This document shows, in pieces, positions 46,470 through 58,057 of a DNA stretch of 64,000 nucleotides. Under the pieces are notes generated by a model, which was not told where the DNA came from, ran no database searches, and saw nothing but the letters and a program-made list of their open reading frames with translations. Position 1 is the stretch's first letter; each line of letters opens with the position of its first letter. The translations under genes and the position numbers were made by a program. The stretch covers positions 310,001 through 374,000 of the forward strand of contig LNAC01000852.1 of assembly GCA_002007465.1 (NCBI GenBank). The letters run 5' to 3'. The DNA is from Ailurus styani. Lineage: Eukaryota > Chordata > Mammalia > Carnivora > Ailuridae.

Positions 46470-47700
46470 CTTCCAGATTCGTTTTGTCTTTGAACTTCAT
46501 GAAATGGAATCAGTGTCTTCTGTCATGCCTGGCTTCTTTCATTGCGCTTCTGAGATTCGTACCTCTTCTTCAATGTGGCTCTAGGTGATTTTTATTTCCA
46601 CCATAAAACATGTCGCTCACTTTATTTACCCACGCCGCTGCTGAGGCACCTTGGGATTGTTTCCGTCATGCTGGCAGGCAGAGGGACGCCGCTCTGAGCC
46701 CTGTCCACGCACAGGTACTCATCTGTGTTGGGAGTGAGCCTGCGGGTGGGTCTTAGAGTAAGTGGGCTCAATCTTGGGAGATCGTCCCAAAGAGATTTCC
46801 AAGCTTACACTCCAGCCAGGTGTGAGAGGTCCTCACCAACTCGAGGTGTGCTCAGGGGGGATATTTCACCAATGTGGTCTGTGTGTGGCGGTATCTCACT
46901 GTGGGTTCCATTTGCATTTCCTTGAGAAGGAATGATGGATGTGGAAAACCTTTTCATACACTCGTTCCCATTTAGTTATCTTTCTTGTGAAATGCCTCAT
47001 CAGATCTCATGCCCATGTTTTCTAGTGGATTGTCAATATTTTGAAAATTTTATGGTAGGTACACATCCTAGATATGAGTCCTCTGGCCAATAAATAGACA
47101 GCAACTGTTTATCCTGCTCTGTGCCTGCCTTTTTTATTCTTTTGAAGGTGTCTTTTGATAATAATGGTCATCCATTTTGGGGCACCCGGGTGGCTGAGTC
47201 AGTTGATCATCTACCTTTGGCTCATGTCATAATTCCGGAGTCCTGGGATTGACCCCCGTGTTGGGGGGGGTCCCTGCTCAGCGAGGAGTCTGCTTCTCCC
47301 TTCCTGTCCCTCTCCCGCTCATGCTCTCTCTTTCAAATAAGTAAAATCTTAAAAGAAATTATAGTCATTCATTTCAATAATTCCCAATTAATCCATTTTT
47401 TCTTTATGGTTAGTACACTCCACGTTGTAATAAATCTTTGCTGGCCCCAAGACCTTGAAATTATTTCCTAAGGTGTCTTCTAGGAAGATTATTGACTGAA
47501 ACTTCCAGATTTATATTTAAGATCGCCTGGTATTGATTTATGTTTGTGGTACGAGAGAAGAGTAAAGACTAATTCTTTTCCCATACAGTAACCAGTTGAC
47601 CCTGGACCATTTACGTGGAAGTACCCTCTCTTCTCTGCAGAACCTCCTTGCTATAAACACCGTGTCTCTATGAGTGAGTCCGTGTTGGCCTTTATTTAAA
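46470..47700 (-). mobile_element. L1 fragment, interrupted by a SINE
   Basis: Reversed L1 3' sequence: 'tgaacttcatgaaatggaat', 'atttgcatttccttgagaag', 'gcccatgttttctagtggat', 'ttatggttagtaca'. A SINE sits at 47179-47357. Confidence 0.7.
47179..47357 (+). mobile_element. CAN SINE
   Basis: First SINE after the SINE-free stretch. Flanked by ATAATGGTCATCCATTT / TTATAGTCATTCATTT. Confidence 0.88.
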
Positions 47701-47711
47701 TGGAATCTTAT

Positions 47712-47922
47712 GGGGGTGTCTTGGTGGCTCAGTCGGTTAAGACACTGACTCTCAATGTCGGCTCAGGACATGATCTCATGGTGATGGGACTGAGCCCCAC
47801 GTAGGATCTGCGTTCAGTGCAGAGTGAGCTCATGATTCTCTCTTCCCCCCACCCCGCCTCTCCCACCATTCTCGCGCCACTCTCGTGTCATGCTACCTCT
47901 AAAATAAATAAAATCTTTATAA
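47712..47922 (+). mobile_element. CAN SINE
   Basis: Diverged copy with AATGGAATCTTATG / AATGGTATCATATA flanks. Confidence 0.85.
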
Positions 47923-48129
47923 AAATGGTATCATATAGAATGTACTTTTTAAAAATTGCTGTCAATACCCATACCATTGATTTTGTCATTTTCAACACTT
48001 TAAGTATAAAGCTCAGGAGTGTAAGTATACTCACACTGCTGTGAAGCATAGTTTGAGAACATTTCATCTTGCAAATCCGAAATTCTGTACCCATTATTTT
48101 CTTTTTATGTAGAAAGCATCTTCATTTAT

Positions 48130-48640
48130 TTCTTAATTTAAGTTTTAGTTAACATGCAGTACAATGTTGGTTTCTGGAGAATTCTGTGATTCATCATTTA
48201 CACACCCAGCGCTCATCACAACCAGTGCCCTCCTTAATACCCACCTCCCTCCACAGACCCTCGGTCTGTTCTCTATCATTAAGATTCTCTTATGGTGGGG
48301 TGCCTGGGTGGCTCAGTGGGGTAAGTCTCTGCCTTCAGCTCAGGTCATGATCTCAGGGTCCTGGGATCGAGCCCTGCATTGGGTTCTCTGCTCAGTGGGG
48401 AGCCTGCTTCCTCCTCTTCCTCTGCCTGCCTCTCTGCCTGCTTGTGAGCTCTCTCTTTCTCTGTCAAATAAGTAAATAAAATCTTAAAAAAAAAAAATTC
48501 TCTTATGGCTTGTTTCCTTGTATCCTTTTTTCCTTTTCCCCCTTCCCACATGTTCATCTATTCTCTTTCTTAAATTCCATGTATGAGTGAGATCATATGA
48601 TATTTGTCTTTCTCTGACACCTTTGAATTTCTGTACCCAT
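48130..48640 (-). mobile_element. Carnivore L1 3' end, split by a SINE
   Basis: 'gttttagttaacatgcagta' to 'agtgagatcatatgatattt' is the reversed young L1 3'UTR. The SINE at 48297-48497 interrupts it. Confidence 0.8.
48297..48497 (+). mobile_element. CAN SINE, full length
   Basis: Flanked by ATTCTCTTATGG duplications. Inserted in an L1 3'UTR. Confidence 0.94.
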
Positions 48641-49765
48641 TAAACCACAACTTCCTCTTTCTTCCCCTCCCCCAAATCTCCTGGTTGCTACCATTCATTC
48701 TAGTTTCTATTTCCATGAATATGGCTCCCCTGAAGAACTTATAGCTGTGGATTCATACGGTATTTGTTTTTCCTGAGGGCTTATTTCACTTAGCATTGTG
48801 TCCTCAAGGTTCGTGCACATTGTAGCAGGTGTCAGGATTTCCTCCCTTTGTAAGAGGGAGTAATATTTCATTGATGCATAGACCACATTTGGTTTATACA
48901 TTTCTCCATTAGTGCACCTTTGAGTTGCTTCTACCATTTGGCTATTTGTCTGTTGTGAAGAGTGCTGCTGGGACACGGGTGTGCAAATCTCTCTTCCAGA
49001 CCCTGCTTTCAATTCTTTTGAATAAATTCCCAGAGGTGGGATTGCGGGATCACACTATATTTGCATTTTTTATTTTTTGAGATGCTTCAGTACTGTTTTC
49101 CATAGTGGTACACCATTTTACGATGGCACGAGCAGTGCACAAAGGTTCCACTTTCTCCACATCTTTGCTAACATTTGGTGTTTTCTGTTTCTCATTGTGG
49201 GGTTTTTTTTTTTTTGGTACCCATCAGAATGAATATGGGATTATATCTCTGTGGTTTGGTTTAGTCTTCTCTTATTATTAGTCATATTGAGCGTATTTTC
49301 ATATGCTTGTTGGTCATTTACATAACATCTTTAGAGAAATGTCAATTCGAGTCCTTTGCCCATTTTTAAATGAGATCACTTGATTGTTTTGTTATTGTAT
49401 TGTCAGGGTTCTTTATTTATTCAAGATATTAACTCATCACCAGACATATGATTGGCAAATATTTTCTCCCACTCTGTAGGTTGCCTTTTCACTTGTGTCC
49501 TGTGATTTACAACAGTTTTTTACTTTGATATAGTCCTGTTTGTCTTTTATTGTAGTTGCTGGGTTTTTGGTGTCCTATCTAAGAAATTATTGTCATATCC
49601 ACTGTCATGAAGCTTTTCCTCTATGTTTTCTTATGGGAGATTGACAGTTTCAGGACTTAACACTGAGGTCTTTGATCCATTTTTGAGTTCATTTCTGTAA
49701 AAGGTGAAATGGAAGGGTTCATCTTTGTTCTTCTACATGGGGGTATTTGGTTTCCCAACACAATT
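48641..49765 (-). mobile_element. Older L1 3' portion
   Basis: Reversed L1: 'cacaacttcctctttcttcc', 'gaataaattcccagaggtgg', 'gagtcctttgcccattttta', 'gactcatcaccagacatatg'-like region, 'tttgatccatttttgagttc'. Confidence 0.75.
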
Positions 49766-49774
49766 TGTTTTAAA

Positions 49775-50340
49775 TTAAATTGGGCCTAATTTAAACTCAA
49801 TTAATTAGTGTATAGTGTATTAGTAGTTTCAGAGGTAGAGTTCAGTGATTCATCAGTTGTATATAACACCCAGTGCTCATTCCATCACCTGCCCTCCTTA
49901 ATGTCCATCACCCAGTTACCCCATCCCCCCACCCCATTCCCTCCAGCAACCCTCAGTTTGTTTCCTATGGTTAACAGTCTCTTGTGATTTGTCTCCCTCC
50001 CTGATTTCATCTCATTTTATTTTCCCCTCCCTTCCCCTATGATCCTCTGTTTTGTTTCTTAAATTCCACATATGAATGAAACTATATGATAGTTGTCTTT
50101 TTCTGATTGACTTATTTTGCTAAGCAGTTCCATCTACATCGATGTAAATGGTAAGAGTTCATCTTTTTTGATGGCTGTGTAACATTCCATTGTATGTATA
50201 TGTGTGTGTGTGCGTGTGTGTGTGTGTATCTCACATCTTTATCCATTCATCTGTTGATGGACATCAAGGCTCTTTCCATAGTTCGACTATTGTTGACATT
50301 GCTGCTATAAACATTGGGGTGCATGTGCCCCTTAGGATCA
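49775..50340 (-). mobile_element. L1 3' segment of a twin-primed insertion
   Basis: Reversed carnivore L1 from its 3' end near 49775 ('taattagtgtatagtgtatt') back to 'acattggggtgcatgtgccc'. A (TG)n run at 50195-50230 lies inside. It is immediately followed by an inverted 5' segment of the same element. Confidence 0.85.
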
Positions 50341-50487
50341 CCCTCTTACACTGTTGGGTGGAATGCAAACTGCTGTAGCTACTCTGGAAAACAGAATGGA
50401 GGTTCCTCAAGAAGTTAAAAATAGAGCTACCCTACAACCCAGCAATTGTACTACTAGGTATTTACCCAAAGGATACACATGTGGTGC
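50341..50487 (+). mobile_element. Inverted 5' segment of the same L1
   Basis: Plus-strand ORF2 end: 'cttacactgttgggtggaat', 'ggaggttcctcaagaagtta', 'aacccagcaattgtactact', 'ggatacacatgtggtg'. In a normal L1 this sequence lies directly upstream of the reversed segment to its left, so the two halves are one element with its 5' part inverted. Confidence 0.85.
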
Positions 50488-50493
50488 TCCTGG

Positions 50494-50722
50494 TTTTTTA
50501 TTTTTTATTTTTTATTTATTTTATTTATTTATTTTTAAAGATTATATTTATTTATGAGAAAGAGTGATAGCAAGAGAGGGAACACAAGCAGGGGGAGCTG
50601 GAGAGGGAGAAGCAGGCTCCCCGCTGAGCAGGGAGCCCGATGTGGGGCTCGATCCCAGGACACTGGGATCATGACCTGAGCTGAAGGCAGATGCTTAACG
50701 ACTGAGCCACCCATGGTGCCCC
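50494..50722 (-). mobile_element. CAN SINE
   Basis: Reversed full-length copy with an expanded T-rich tail next to the L1 inversion. Confidence 0.9.
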
Positions 50723-50974
50723 GCCCCTAGTTTTTTAAAGACTTATTTGCACTTAAGTTTCCCAAGGGGCTGTAAGGCATCTGCTGCATTATTTTCAAAC
50801 TCCCTCAAAATTCAGTGGATCCTGGGGGTTAAAGAAGAAGGATAGGAGAGGAAAATTGCATTTTAAAATGTTTTTCAAAAGATCTAGAGAGGCTGATTAT
50901 TCTGAGTTCTTAAAGTAATTTTACACAGAACCAAAGAGTCACCCTCAAGCAAATGATTAAAAAGAATAGGCAAC

Positions 50975-51090
50975 CAGGGTGCCTGGCTGACTTAGTCAGA
51001 AGAGCGTGTGACTCTTGATCTCATGGTTGTGAGTTTGAACCCCACGATGAGTGCAGAGATTACTTAAATAAGTAAATAAACTTAAAAAAA
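50975..51090 (+). mobile_element. CAN SINE, short type
   Basis: tRNA-like head, 'gtgcagagattacttaaata' end and flanks AAAGAATAGGCAAC / AAAAAATAGCCAAC. Confidence 0.85.
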
Positions 51091-51669
51091 AATAGCCAAC
51101 TGAGTCAGTCACAGTTAATTAATCACAGTGTCCAAAACACCACCACAGAGCAGACTGTGAGCCCACCGAGAAGCAGGCTGTTTCTCCCGGCCCAGCCCTG
51201 CCAGTGAGCTCCCGTCCTGTCTTCCAACCTGCTTCTCTCTCAAGGATGAGATTCTACTCCCTCTAGCTCTGCGGGGACATGACAGCCCCTGCCAGGTACG
51301 AGGGGCAGGTGTCACTGTCCCCACTGCACAGAAGAGGAAACAGGTTCGGCTGGCTTAAGGACACACACAGCCAGTAGGTCCCTTGACACTACCCACAGCT
51401 GCCCTTTGCAGACTCAAGTCTAAATGACTCTTCGTGGCTCCCACTGGACATTCTCACCAAGGAGGTCCCAACATCAGCTGGTGTCCAAGCGAAGTATAGC
51501 TGTTTATCTCTTCGGATGGAGACCTGTTGAGTTGTATTTGCATTAAGTGATCTAAGATAGAGATGTAGGAATTTGGATGAATGCAAGAAAGCACTTCTAT
51601 GGGAAGAGATTAAAAGCATCTGGCTCAATTGTAATGGTTTCTTTTTCTTCCTCCTTCTTCCTTCTTCTT

Positions 51670-51759
51670 CTAGTAATTTCTACAACCAACATGGGGCTCA
51701 AACTCACTACTTTGAGATCAAGAGTCACATGATCTACCAACTGAGCCAGGCAGGTACCC
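51670..51759 (-). mobile_element. CAN SINE, short type
   Basis: 'aatttctacaaccaacatgg' to 'gagccaggcaggtacccc', after a CTT-rich run. Confidence 0.75.
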
Positions 51760-52139
51760 CAAGGTATCTTCTTCTTAATCCCTTATCCCTTTAGTTAAAG
51801 GATTGAGGTGGGATTTTAGAGCAGAACTTAGGTGGACAGGCAGCCTCCAGACACCTTGGCCTTGAATCCACAGCACATGGTGACCCTGCCTTCCCTGCAG
51901 AACATGAAGGACAGAGCTTGTCACCCCGATCAAGCTAGTGTCAGGCCCAGTGTTGAGGAATATTGATTCCACGGGTAGAATGGTGTCCATAGTCTGGGTT
52001 TTCAGTAAAGGTCCTAAGTCATTGTTCTATACTTTGAGAATGCTGCCTTGGGAATGAAGGAAATGCAAGGTGACCCAATACCAATCAGGCAGAACCCTAA
52101 GAGCTTCTTCCAACCCAGACACAGACCAGACCAAGGGTG

Positions 52140-52800
52140 GGTGTTGGTTTCCTAGGGCTGTCATCACAAATTGCCATGAAATGGATAGCTTAAAACACAG
52201 AAGTGTGTTCTCTCATGGTTCTGGAGGCTAGAAATCTGAACTTAAGGTGTAGGCAGGGTCATGCTCCCCTCTGGAGGCTCCAGGGAGGATCCTTCCTTGC
52301 CTCTTGCAGCTTCTGTTCCATGCTGGCAAGCCTGGCATTCCTTGGCTTCTAAGACCACCACACCAATATCTGCCTCCATGTCTGCATGGCCTCCTTCTCT
52401 GGCAGATCCCTGTGTCCTCTCTTCTATAAGGACACCAGCGGTTGGATTTAGGGCCCATGCCAATCTGGTACAGACCTCATTTATGTCTTATTCATATCTG
52501 CAGAGACCCTATTTCCTAATAAGATTGCATAGGGCGCCTGGGTGGCTCAGTGGGTTAAAGCCTCTGCTTTCGGCTCAGGTCATGATCTCAGGGTCCTGGG
52601 ATCGAGGCCCGCATCGGGCTCCCTGCTCAGCGGGGAGCCTGCTTCCCCCTCTCTCTCTCTGCCTGCCTCTCTGCCTCCTTGTGATCTCTCTCCCTCTGTG
52701 AAATAAATAAATAAAATCTTAAAAAAAAAAAAAGATTGCATATACAAGTACTGGGATTTGAGACTTGAACACATCTTTTTATGAACACAATTCAACCTCT
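52140..52800 (-). mobile_element. MaLR (MLT1-type) LTR, split by a SINE
   Basis: Reversed MLT1: 'ttggtttcctagggctgtca', 'gatccttccttgcctcttgc', 'cttctataaggacaccagcg', then after the SINE (52532-52731) 'tactgggatttgagacttga' and 'gaacacaattcaacctctta'. Confidence 0.85.
52532..52731 (+). mobile_element. CAN SINE, full length
   Basis: Flanked by AAGATTGCATA at 52521-52531 and 52732-52742. Inserted in an MLT1 LTR. Confidence 0.95.
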
Positions 52801-52814
52801 TATAGAGTACTGTA

Positions 52815-52950
52815 CCTTGTAACGCAAAGTATGAGCTTCAGACCAGCAATAATGGTCTCACTTAGGAGCTTGGTCGAAATCTTGGGGTCTGCCTGGATTA
52901 GGAACTGTAATCTGCATTTCAACAAGACCCCCTGGACATTGTGTTACAGG
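52815..52950 (+). mobile_element. hAT DNA transposon (MER5-like)
   Basis: 'agcttcagaccagcaataat' then 'ctgtaatctgcatttcaaca' fits a reverse MER5-type remnant. Confidence 0.5.
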
Positions 52951-53119
52951 TCTGAATAGTTCTGAATACAAAAGGGCACATGTTCTTTTCACAAATAACC
53001 TTGGGAAATAAAGGCTTATTTTCCATGGAATTCCAAACTAGATTCCAGTATCCTGTTGGATTCAACTCTTTAATACCACAGCAATACATTCTTTCGAGGA
53101 TTTGTGCTGGATTTGTGTT

Positions 53120-53735
53120 GGATTACAGGTGCCAGGTGATGTGGGAAACAAAGGCATAAGAAAAATTATTAAATTTCCTTACTGCCTACTGCCAAGTCCT
53201 TGAAACAGGCAGAGTGACATTTCTCTAGGGACTCAACTACCTTGATGTTGACACTTTGCTAAGGACAAAAGGCAATCCTAGCTCAAACCACACCCGACCC
53301 TAGTATCCTATAAGCCTACTTTAACATTTAAAAATTCCTTTGGAAACTTCCTTTATCTTTAAACCCCCCAAGATACAAGATAGGTGTTGACAATCACCCC
53401 CCCCCCAAGCATATGGTCCACTGATATATATCTGAAGGGTCTCATGACTGAGTTTCTACTAAACAGTAATAACCAACCTTTCCTAGCAGTAGCCAGCCCC
53501 TCAGGATCCTAGAAACCTTGTTTCCAAAACATGTGGGAGGCTTACACTATCCCTATTCCCCTCCCAACTTGATAGTATATAATGGGCCACTCTTCATGAC
53601 CCCAGTGCAGTTCTTTCTGCCTGATGGTCCTGTCCCCATGCTTTCATAAAATCACCGTTTTGCACTGAAGACCTCTCAAGAATTCTTTCTTGACCGCCAG
53701 CTTTGAACGGTCATGTCTTTCCTACACCACCAGGA
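53120..53735 (+). mobile_element. ERV1-like solo LTR
   Basis: The layout is that of a gammaretrovirus-type LTR. There is a U3 rich in short C-runs, a TATA-like GTATATAATGG at 53575-53585, an R region with CATAAAATCACC at about 53645, and a U5 starting 'ctcaagaattctttcttgac'. No primer-binding site or internal retroviral frame follows on the right, so this is a solo or truncated LTR. Exact ends and target duplications could not be fixed by eye. Confidence 0.6.
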
Positions 53736-53739
53736 ATCG

Positions 53740-54240
53740 GTCATTGTCTCCTGTTATCTGGTCCCTTCCTTGCAGTTGCAGGAACCTTGAGTTTCCGTGG
53801 AGCATGAGACCACCCTGATCCATTCCCTGTTTCCCCACCGGCCCCGGCAGGACAGTCCACCCCTGGGGCTAAGTTCTGGCTTCTGGGATGGAAGGGGAAG
53901 TGCCCTATGGAATTCTGAAAACCAGCCTCAGTGCTTCAGAGCTAAGATAGACCATTTGGGATGAAGAAGAACAATAGCTTTATTGCTTTGCCTGGCAAAG
54001 GAGGCTGCAGCAGGCTCTAGCCTTCAAAAATCTGTAAGCCCTCCTGGAGGAGGGGGCTGGGGGGCTAGTTATAGGGAAATACAGGATCTAGTTGGTTTCG
54101 ACAGGAATTGCGCACTTGCTGCTAACCTCCTTCTCCTCCTACTACCCTAAGGTGGTACTGGGTTCCCGAAACAAAAGGCTAAGAAGGGAAAAGGGGAGGT
54201 TTGAGGAAGAGAGGAAAAAGGATGGTTTAAAAGGGATCTT
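53740..54240. other. Intergenic, no gene seen
   Basis: Unique sequence after the LTR. Nothing recognised. Confidence 0.4.
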
Positions 54241-54243
54241 TGT

Positions 54244-54437
54244 GGGGCACCTAGGTGGCTCTGTTAGGTGTTTGCCTTTGGTTCAGGTCAAGATCTCAGG
54301 GTCCTGGATCGAGTCCTGTGTCTGGCTCCCCAGTGAGTAGAGAGTCTGCTTCTCCTTCTCCCTCTGCCCCTCCACCTGCTTGTGCTCTGTTTCTCTGTCT
54401 CTCTCTCAAATAAATAAATGAAATCTTTAGAAAAAAA
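54244..54437 (+). mobile_element. CAN SINE
   Basis: Diverged full-length copy, 'ggggcacctaggtggctctg' to 'aaataaataaatgaaatctt'. Confidence 0.88.
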
Positions 54438-54682
54438 TAACACTGAACTTCACTGAAGCAGCTATTTTGATTTTTGTTCAATTTCGTTTTTAAGTGGTTT
54501 CGCTGGAGCACGTCCCTACAAGGAGGGGTGTGAGTTTCTTTCCTCCATCCTCCATCCAGCTGCAAAGCTCCCAGGGTGCTGAGTCTTTGGCTGCTTGGTG
54601 GATGCAGACTGACTTAGTTTCAATAAGAAAAAAGGAAATAGAACCTTTTGTCTTTTGCTTAAGTATTTAAAAATAAGTGATG

Positions 54683-54768
54683 GTCAGTCACATGCTCTCT
54701 TGATCTTGGGATTTATAGTTCAAGACCCATGTAGGGTATGGAGACTACTTAAAAAAAAAAAAAAAAAA
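54683..54768 (+). mobile_element. CAN SINE, short type
   Basis: 'gtcagtcacatgctctcttg' to 'gtatggagactacttaaaaa' with an A-run. Confidence 0.65.
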
Positions 54769-55469
54769 CCAACCAAAAACCCCCAAAAAACAGAAAACTA
54801 AAAGAAAGCCAAAATATATTGCAGTTCCAAATTCACTCTAGATACTTTAGTATGTACATGGAAAAAAAATCCACATTGTTTTTCATAGTCATTACTCAGA
54901 AACCTAACCAAATTTACAATAATTTCCCTAATATCTGTACTGTCCTTATTCCGATTTCTCCAGTTGGGGATTTGTCTTGACTTGTGTTTGCACCATGAGC
55001 CTGCTGTTTTCCCCTTAGCTGCTTATTTGTGTTTATTTGGGGTCACTGGCTGGGGACTGCCCCTCCTCCACAACCCCGCTGTGTCACTGACCAAAGCACT
55101 GTCCCAGGTCCTGGAGGAGCCTGTCCGCTGTGCCTGTTCAATTTCAGATCCTTGTGTCTTGGTGTTACCACTGGGCCAAGCACCAAACTGAGCTGCTCGG
55201 CTCTTGGAAGACTTTGCTTCCAGTGGGGAGCGCTGCACTAGATTCTGCTTTAAGCCAAGATGGGGAAACAGGAAACAGATTTACTCTCTGGCCTGAAAGA
55301 ATCACCACCAAAAAAAAGCAGACACGCTTTCTCAAGTGCACCCAGAACATTTACCAAAACAGACCACATCCGGTGCCATGAAACAAGTCTCAATAAACCT
55401 AAAAAGATTCAAATCATACAAACTATGTTCCCTGACCACAAAGGATTCACATTAGAAAGGCATAACTGA

Positions 55470-55672
55470 GGGGCCCTGCGTGGCTCAGTCAGTTGAGCAT
55501 CTGACTCCTGATTTTGGCTCAGGGCATGATCCTGGGGTCCTGGGATGGAGCCCTGAGTCGGACTTCATGCTCAGCGGGGTGTCTGCTTAAGATTCTCTCT
55601 CTCTGCCCCTCCCCCCATGCTCTCTCAAACAAACAAACAAACAAATAAATAAATAAATCTTTTTTTAAAAAA
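55470..55672 (+). mobile_element. CAN SINE
   Basis: Diverged full-length copy with a CAAA/TAAA repeat tail. Inserted in L1. Confidence 0.88.
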
Positions 55673-55892
55673 AAGAATGAGCGTAGTGATGGTTATAGAC
55701 ACTGAAAAAATAATGAGAGAATATTATAAAAACTACTCAATTTCAATAAATTCAACAACTTAGATCAAGTTGACAGATCCTTTGAGAGACAAACTACCCT
55801 TGCTCACCAAAGGAAAACCATATGTAGCCCGATATTTATTAAAGAAATTGAATTAGTAATTTAAAACCATCCCATAAAGAAAACTCCAAGCT

Positions 55893-56228
55893 TCTAAGGT
55901 CTGAATGTGCCACCCCAAAACTCATATGTTGAAATGTACCCCCCCAAGTGATGCCTATTAGGAGGCGGGACTTTTGGAAGGTGATTATGTCGGGAGGATG
56001 GAGTCCTCATGGATGGGATTTATGTCCTTATAAAAATGGCTTGAAAGCTCCTTTGTCTCGTCCACCTTCCACAAGCCCGGAAGAGTGCTCTAACCAGAAC
56101 TCAGCCATGGAGGATCCCTGATCCCAGACTTCCAGCCTCCACAACTGTGGGAAATAAAGTTGTAAACACAGGCCACTCACGAGTCTGCATCATTTTGTTA
56201 GGGCAGCCTGAATGCACTGAGACAAAAG
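55893..56228 (+). mobile_element. MaLR (MST/MLT1-type) LTR
   Basis: 'gtctgaatgtgccaccccaa', 'ggcgggacttttggaaggtg', 'gatgggatttatgtccttat', 'ttccagcctccacaactgtg' follow the MaLR order. It sits inside the L1. Confidence 0.8.
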
Positions 56229-56435
56229 CCTCAGGGGTGTTACAAGTGAATTCGAAAAAGCATTTAAGGATGAAGAAATAACAATTCTACACAATTTCTT
56301 CCCAAAATACTGTAGAAGAGGCATTCCCCACTCATTTTACAAGGCCAGCATCATCCGCATACTGACACCACTCAAAACTATCACAAGAGAAAACACTGCA
56401 CACCAATATCCGTCATGAATGTGGATACATGAATT

Positions 56436-56648
56436 CTTTTTTTTTTTTAGACTTTATTTATTTACTTGAGATAGAGAGAGCAGAGTGAGAGAGAGAGAGA
56501 TAGTTCAGGAAGGGTGCAGGGGGAAGGGGAGAAGCAGACTCCCCACTAAGCAGGGAGCCCAAGGAACACAGGGCTCGATCCCAGGATCCTGGGATCATGA
56601 CCTAAGCCAAAGGCAGATGCTTAACCAACTGAGCCACCCAGACGACCC
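56436..56648 (-). mobile_element. CAN SINE
   Basis: Reversed copy flanked by TGGATACATGAATTCT / TGGATACAAAAATTCT. Inserted in L1. Confidence 0.92.
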
Positions 56649-57298
56649 TGGATACAAAAATTCTAACAAAATTTTAGCAAACTGAATCCAAAGATATATT
56701 AAAAAGATAATACAATATGACCAAAGGGGTTTATCCCAGGAATGCAGAGTTGGCTTAACATTTGAAAATCAATTATTGTAATTCACTGTATTAACTCAAA
56801 GACCAAAAGCAAACAAACCAATCATATGCTCATCTCCACAGATGGAGAAAAACTATTTGACAAAATCTGACATTTATTCCTGATAAAAACTTTCTGCAAC
56901 CTAATAAATAAAAAGGGACATCATCAATTTGATAAAGGGCAGCTAAAAAAAAACTGTCTGACATCATACTTCATGGTGAAAGACTGAGTACTTTCCCCCT
57001 CAGATCAGGAATAAGACAGGAATGCTTCCTCTCACCACTTTATTTAACACTGTACTAAGGGTACAACTGGTCATGAAAAATAAATAAAAGGTATAACAGA
57101 CTGGAAAAGAACAAGTAAACTATCTTTTTTTGCACTCATAAGCATCTATCAGATCATTTTACCAAAAAATCTGAGGGAATCTGCAAAAACAGACCAATAA
57201 GACGACAATAAAACTACTAGGACCAAGAGTTTGGTAATTTCTTCGAAGTTTAAACATATAGCTACCATGTGATCCAACCATTCCACTCCTAAATATTA

Positions 57299-57479
57299 TT
57301 TTTTATTTAAGATTTTATTTATTTATTTGAGAGAGAGAGAGAGAGTGAGAGAGAAGGAATACAAGCAGGGGGGGAGGGAGAAGCAGGCTTCTGTGGAACA
57401 GGTAGCCTGATCCCAGGACCCTGGGATCATGACCTGAGCCGAAGGCAGACACTTAACGACTGAGCCACCCAGGCGCCCC
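57299..57479 (-). mobile_element. CAN SINE
   Basis: Reversed copy ending 'gagccacccaggcgcccc', with TAAATATTATTTTT-type flanks. Confidence 0.92.
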
Positions 57480-57487
57480 TATTTATT

Positions 57488-57605
57488 ATTTTTTTTAATG
57501 TTTGTTCATTTACTTAAGTAATCTCTACACCCAATGTGGGGCTCAAACTCATGACCCTGAGACCAAGAGTCACATGTTCCTCCAACTCAGCCAGCCAGGC
57601 CCCCC
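57488..57605 (-). mobile_element. CAN SINE, short type
   Basis: 'aatctctacacccaatgtgg' and 'gaccaagagtcacatgttcc', directly beside a full-length copy. Confidence 0.75.
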
Positions 57606-58057
57606 TCTACTCCTAGACACTTAATCAAAAGAAAAGGAAATATTCATTCAAAGACTTGTATGCACATGTTCATAGCAGCTTCATTTGTAATAACCAAAAC
57701 CGGGAAACTCCCTCCATCAATGAGTAAATGGATTTTAAAAATGTGATACATACGCAGAATATTACTCAGCAATAAAAAGGAATGAACTATTGACACACAC
57801 AACAATATGGATGAATTTCAAAATAATTCTGAGTGGGGAAGCCCAATAAAAAAAGAATATTGTATGATTTCATATATATAAAATTCTAGAAAATGCAAAT
57901 TTATCTAAATGGGCGGAAAGCACAAGAGTTGTTACCTGGGATGGGAAGTGTGTGGGAGGGTCTGAAGGGGGGCTTTCCTTGGGGTCCAAGGATACTTCTG
58001 AAGGGGTTGGATATGTTCTCTACCTTGACCAGAAGGATCATTTCGTTGATGTATACT

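Larger units (their letters stand above)
55275..58057 (+). mobile_element. L1 body (ORF2 to 3'UTR), heavily interrupted
   Basis: Plus-strand L1 pieces appear in order: ORF2 phrases at 55290-55468 and 55680-55890, 'ccaaaggggtttatcccagg' at about 56720, 'tcttcgaagtttaaacatat' at about 57240, 'catagcagcttcatttgtaa' at about 57672 and a 3'UTR to 58057. The 3' end resumes at 58668-58760. It is interrupted by an MLT/MST LTR and several SINEs. No intact frame remains. Confidence 0.8.
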
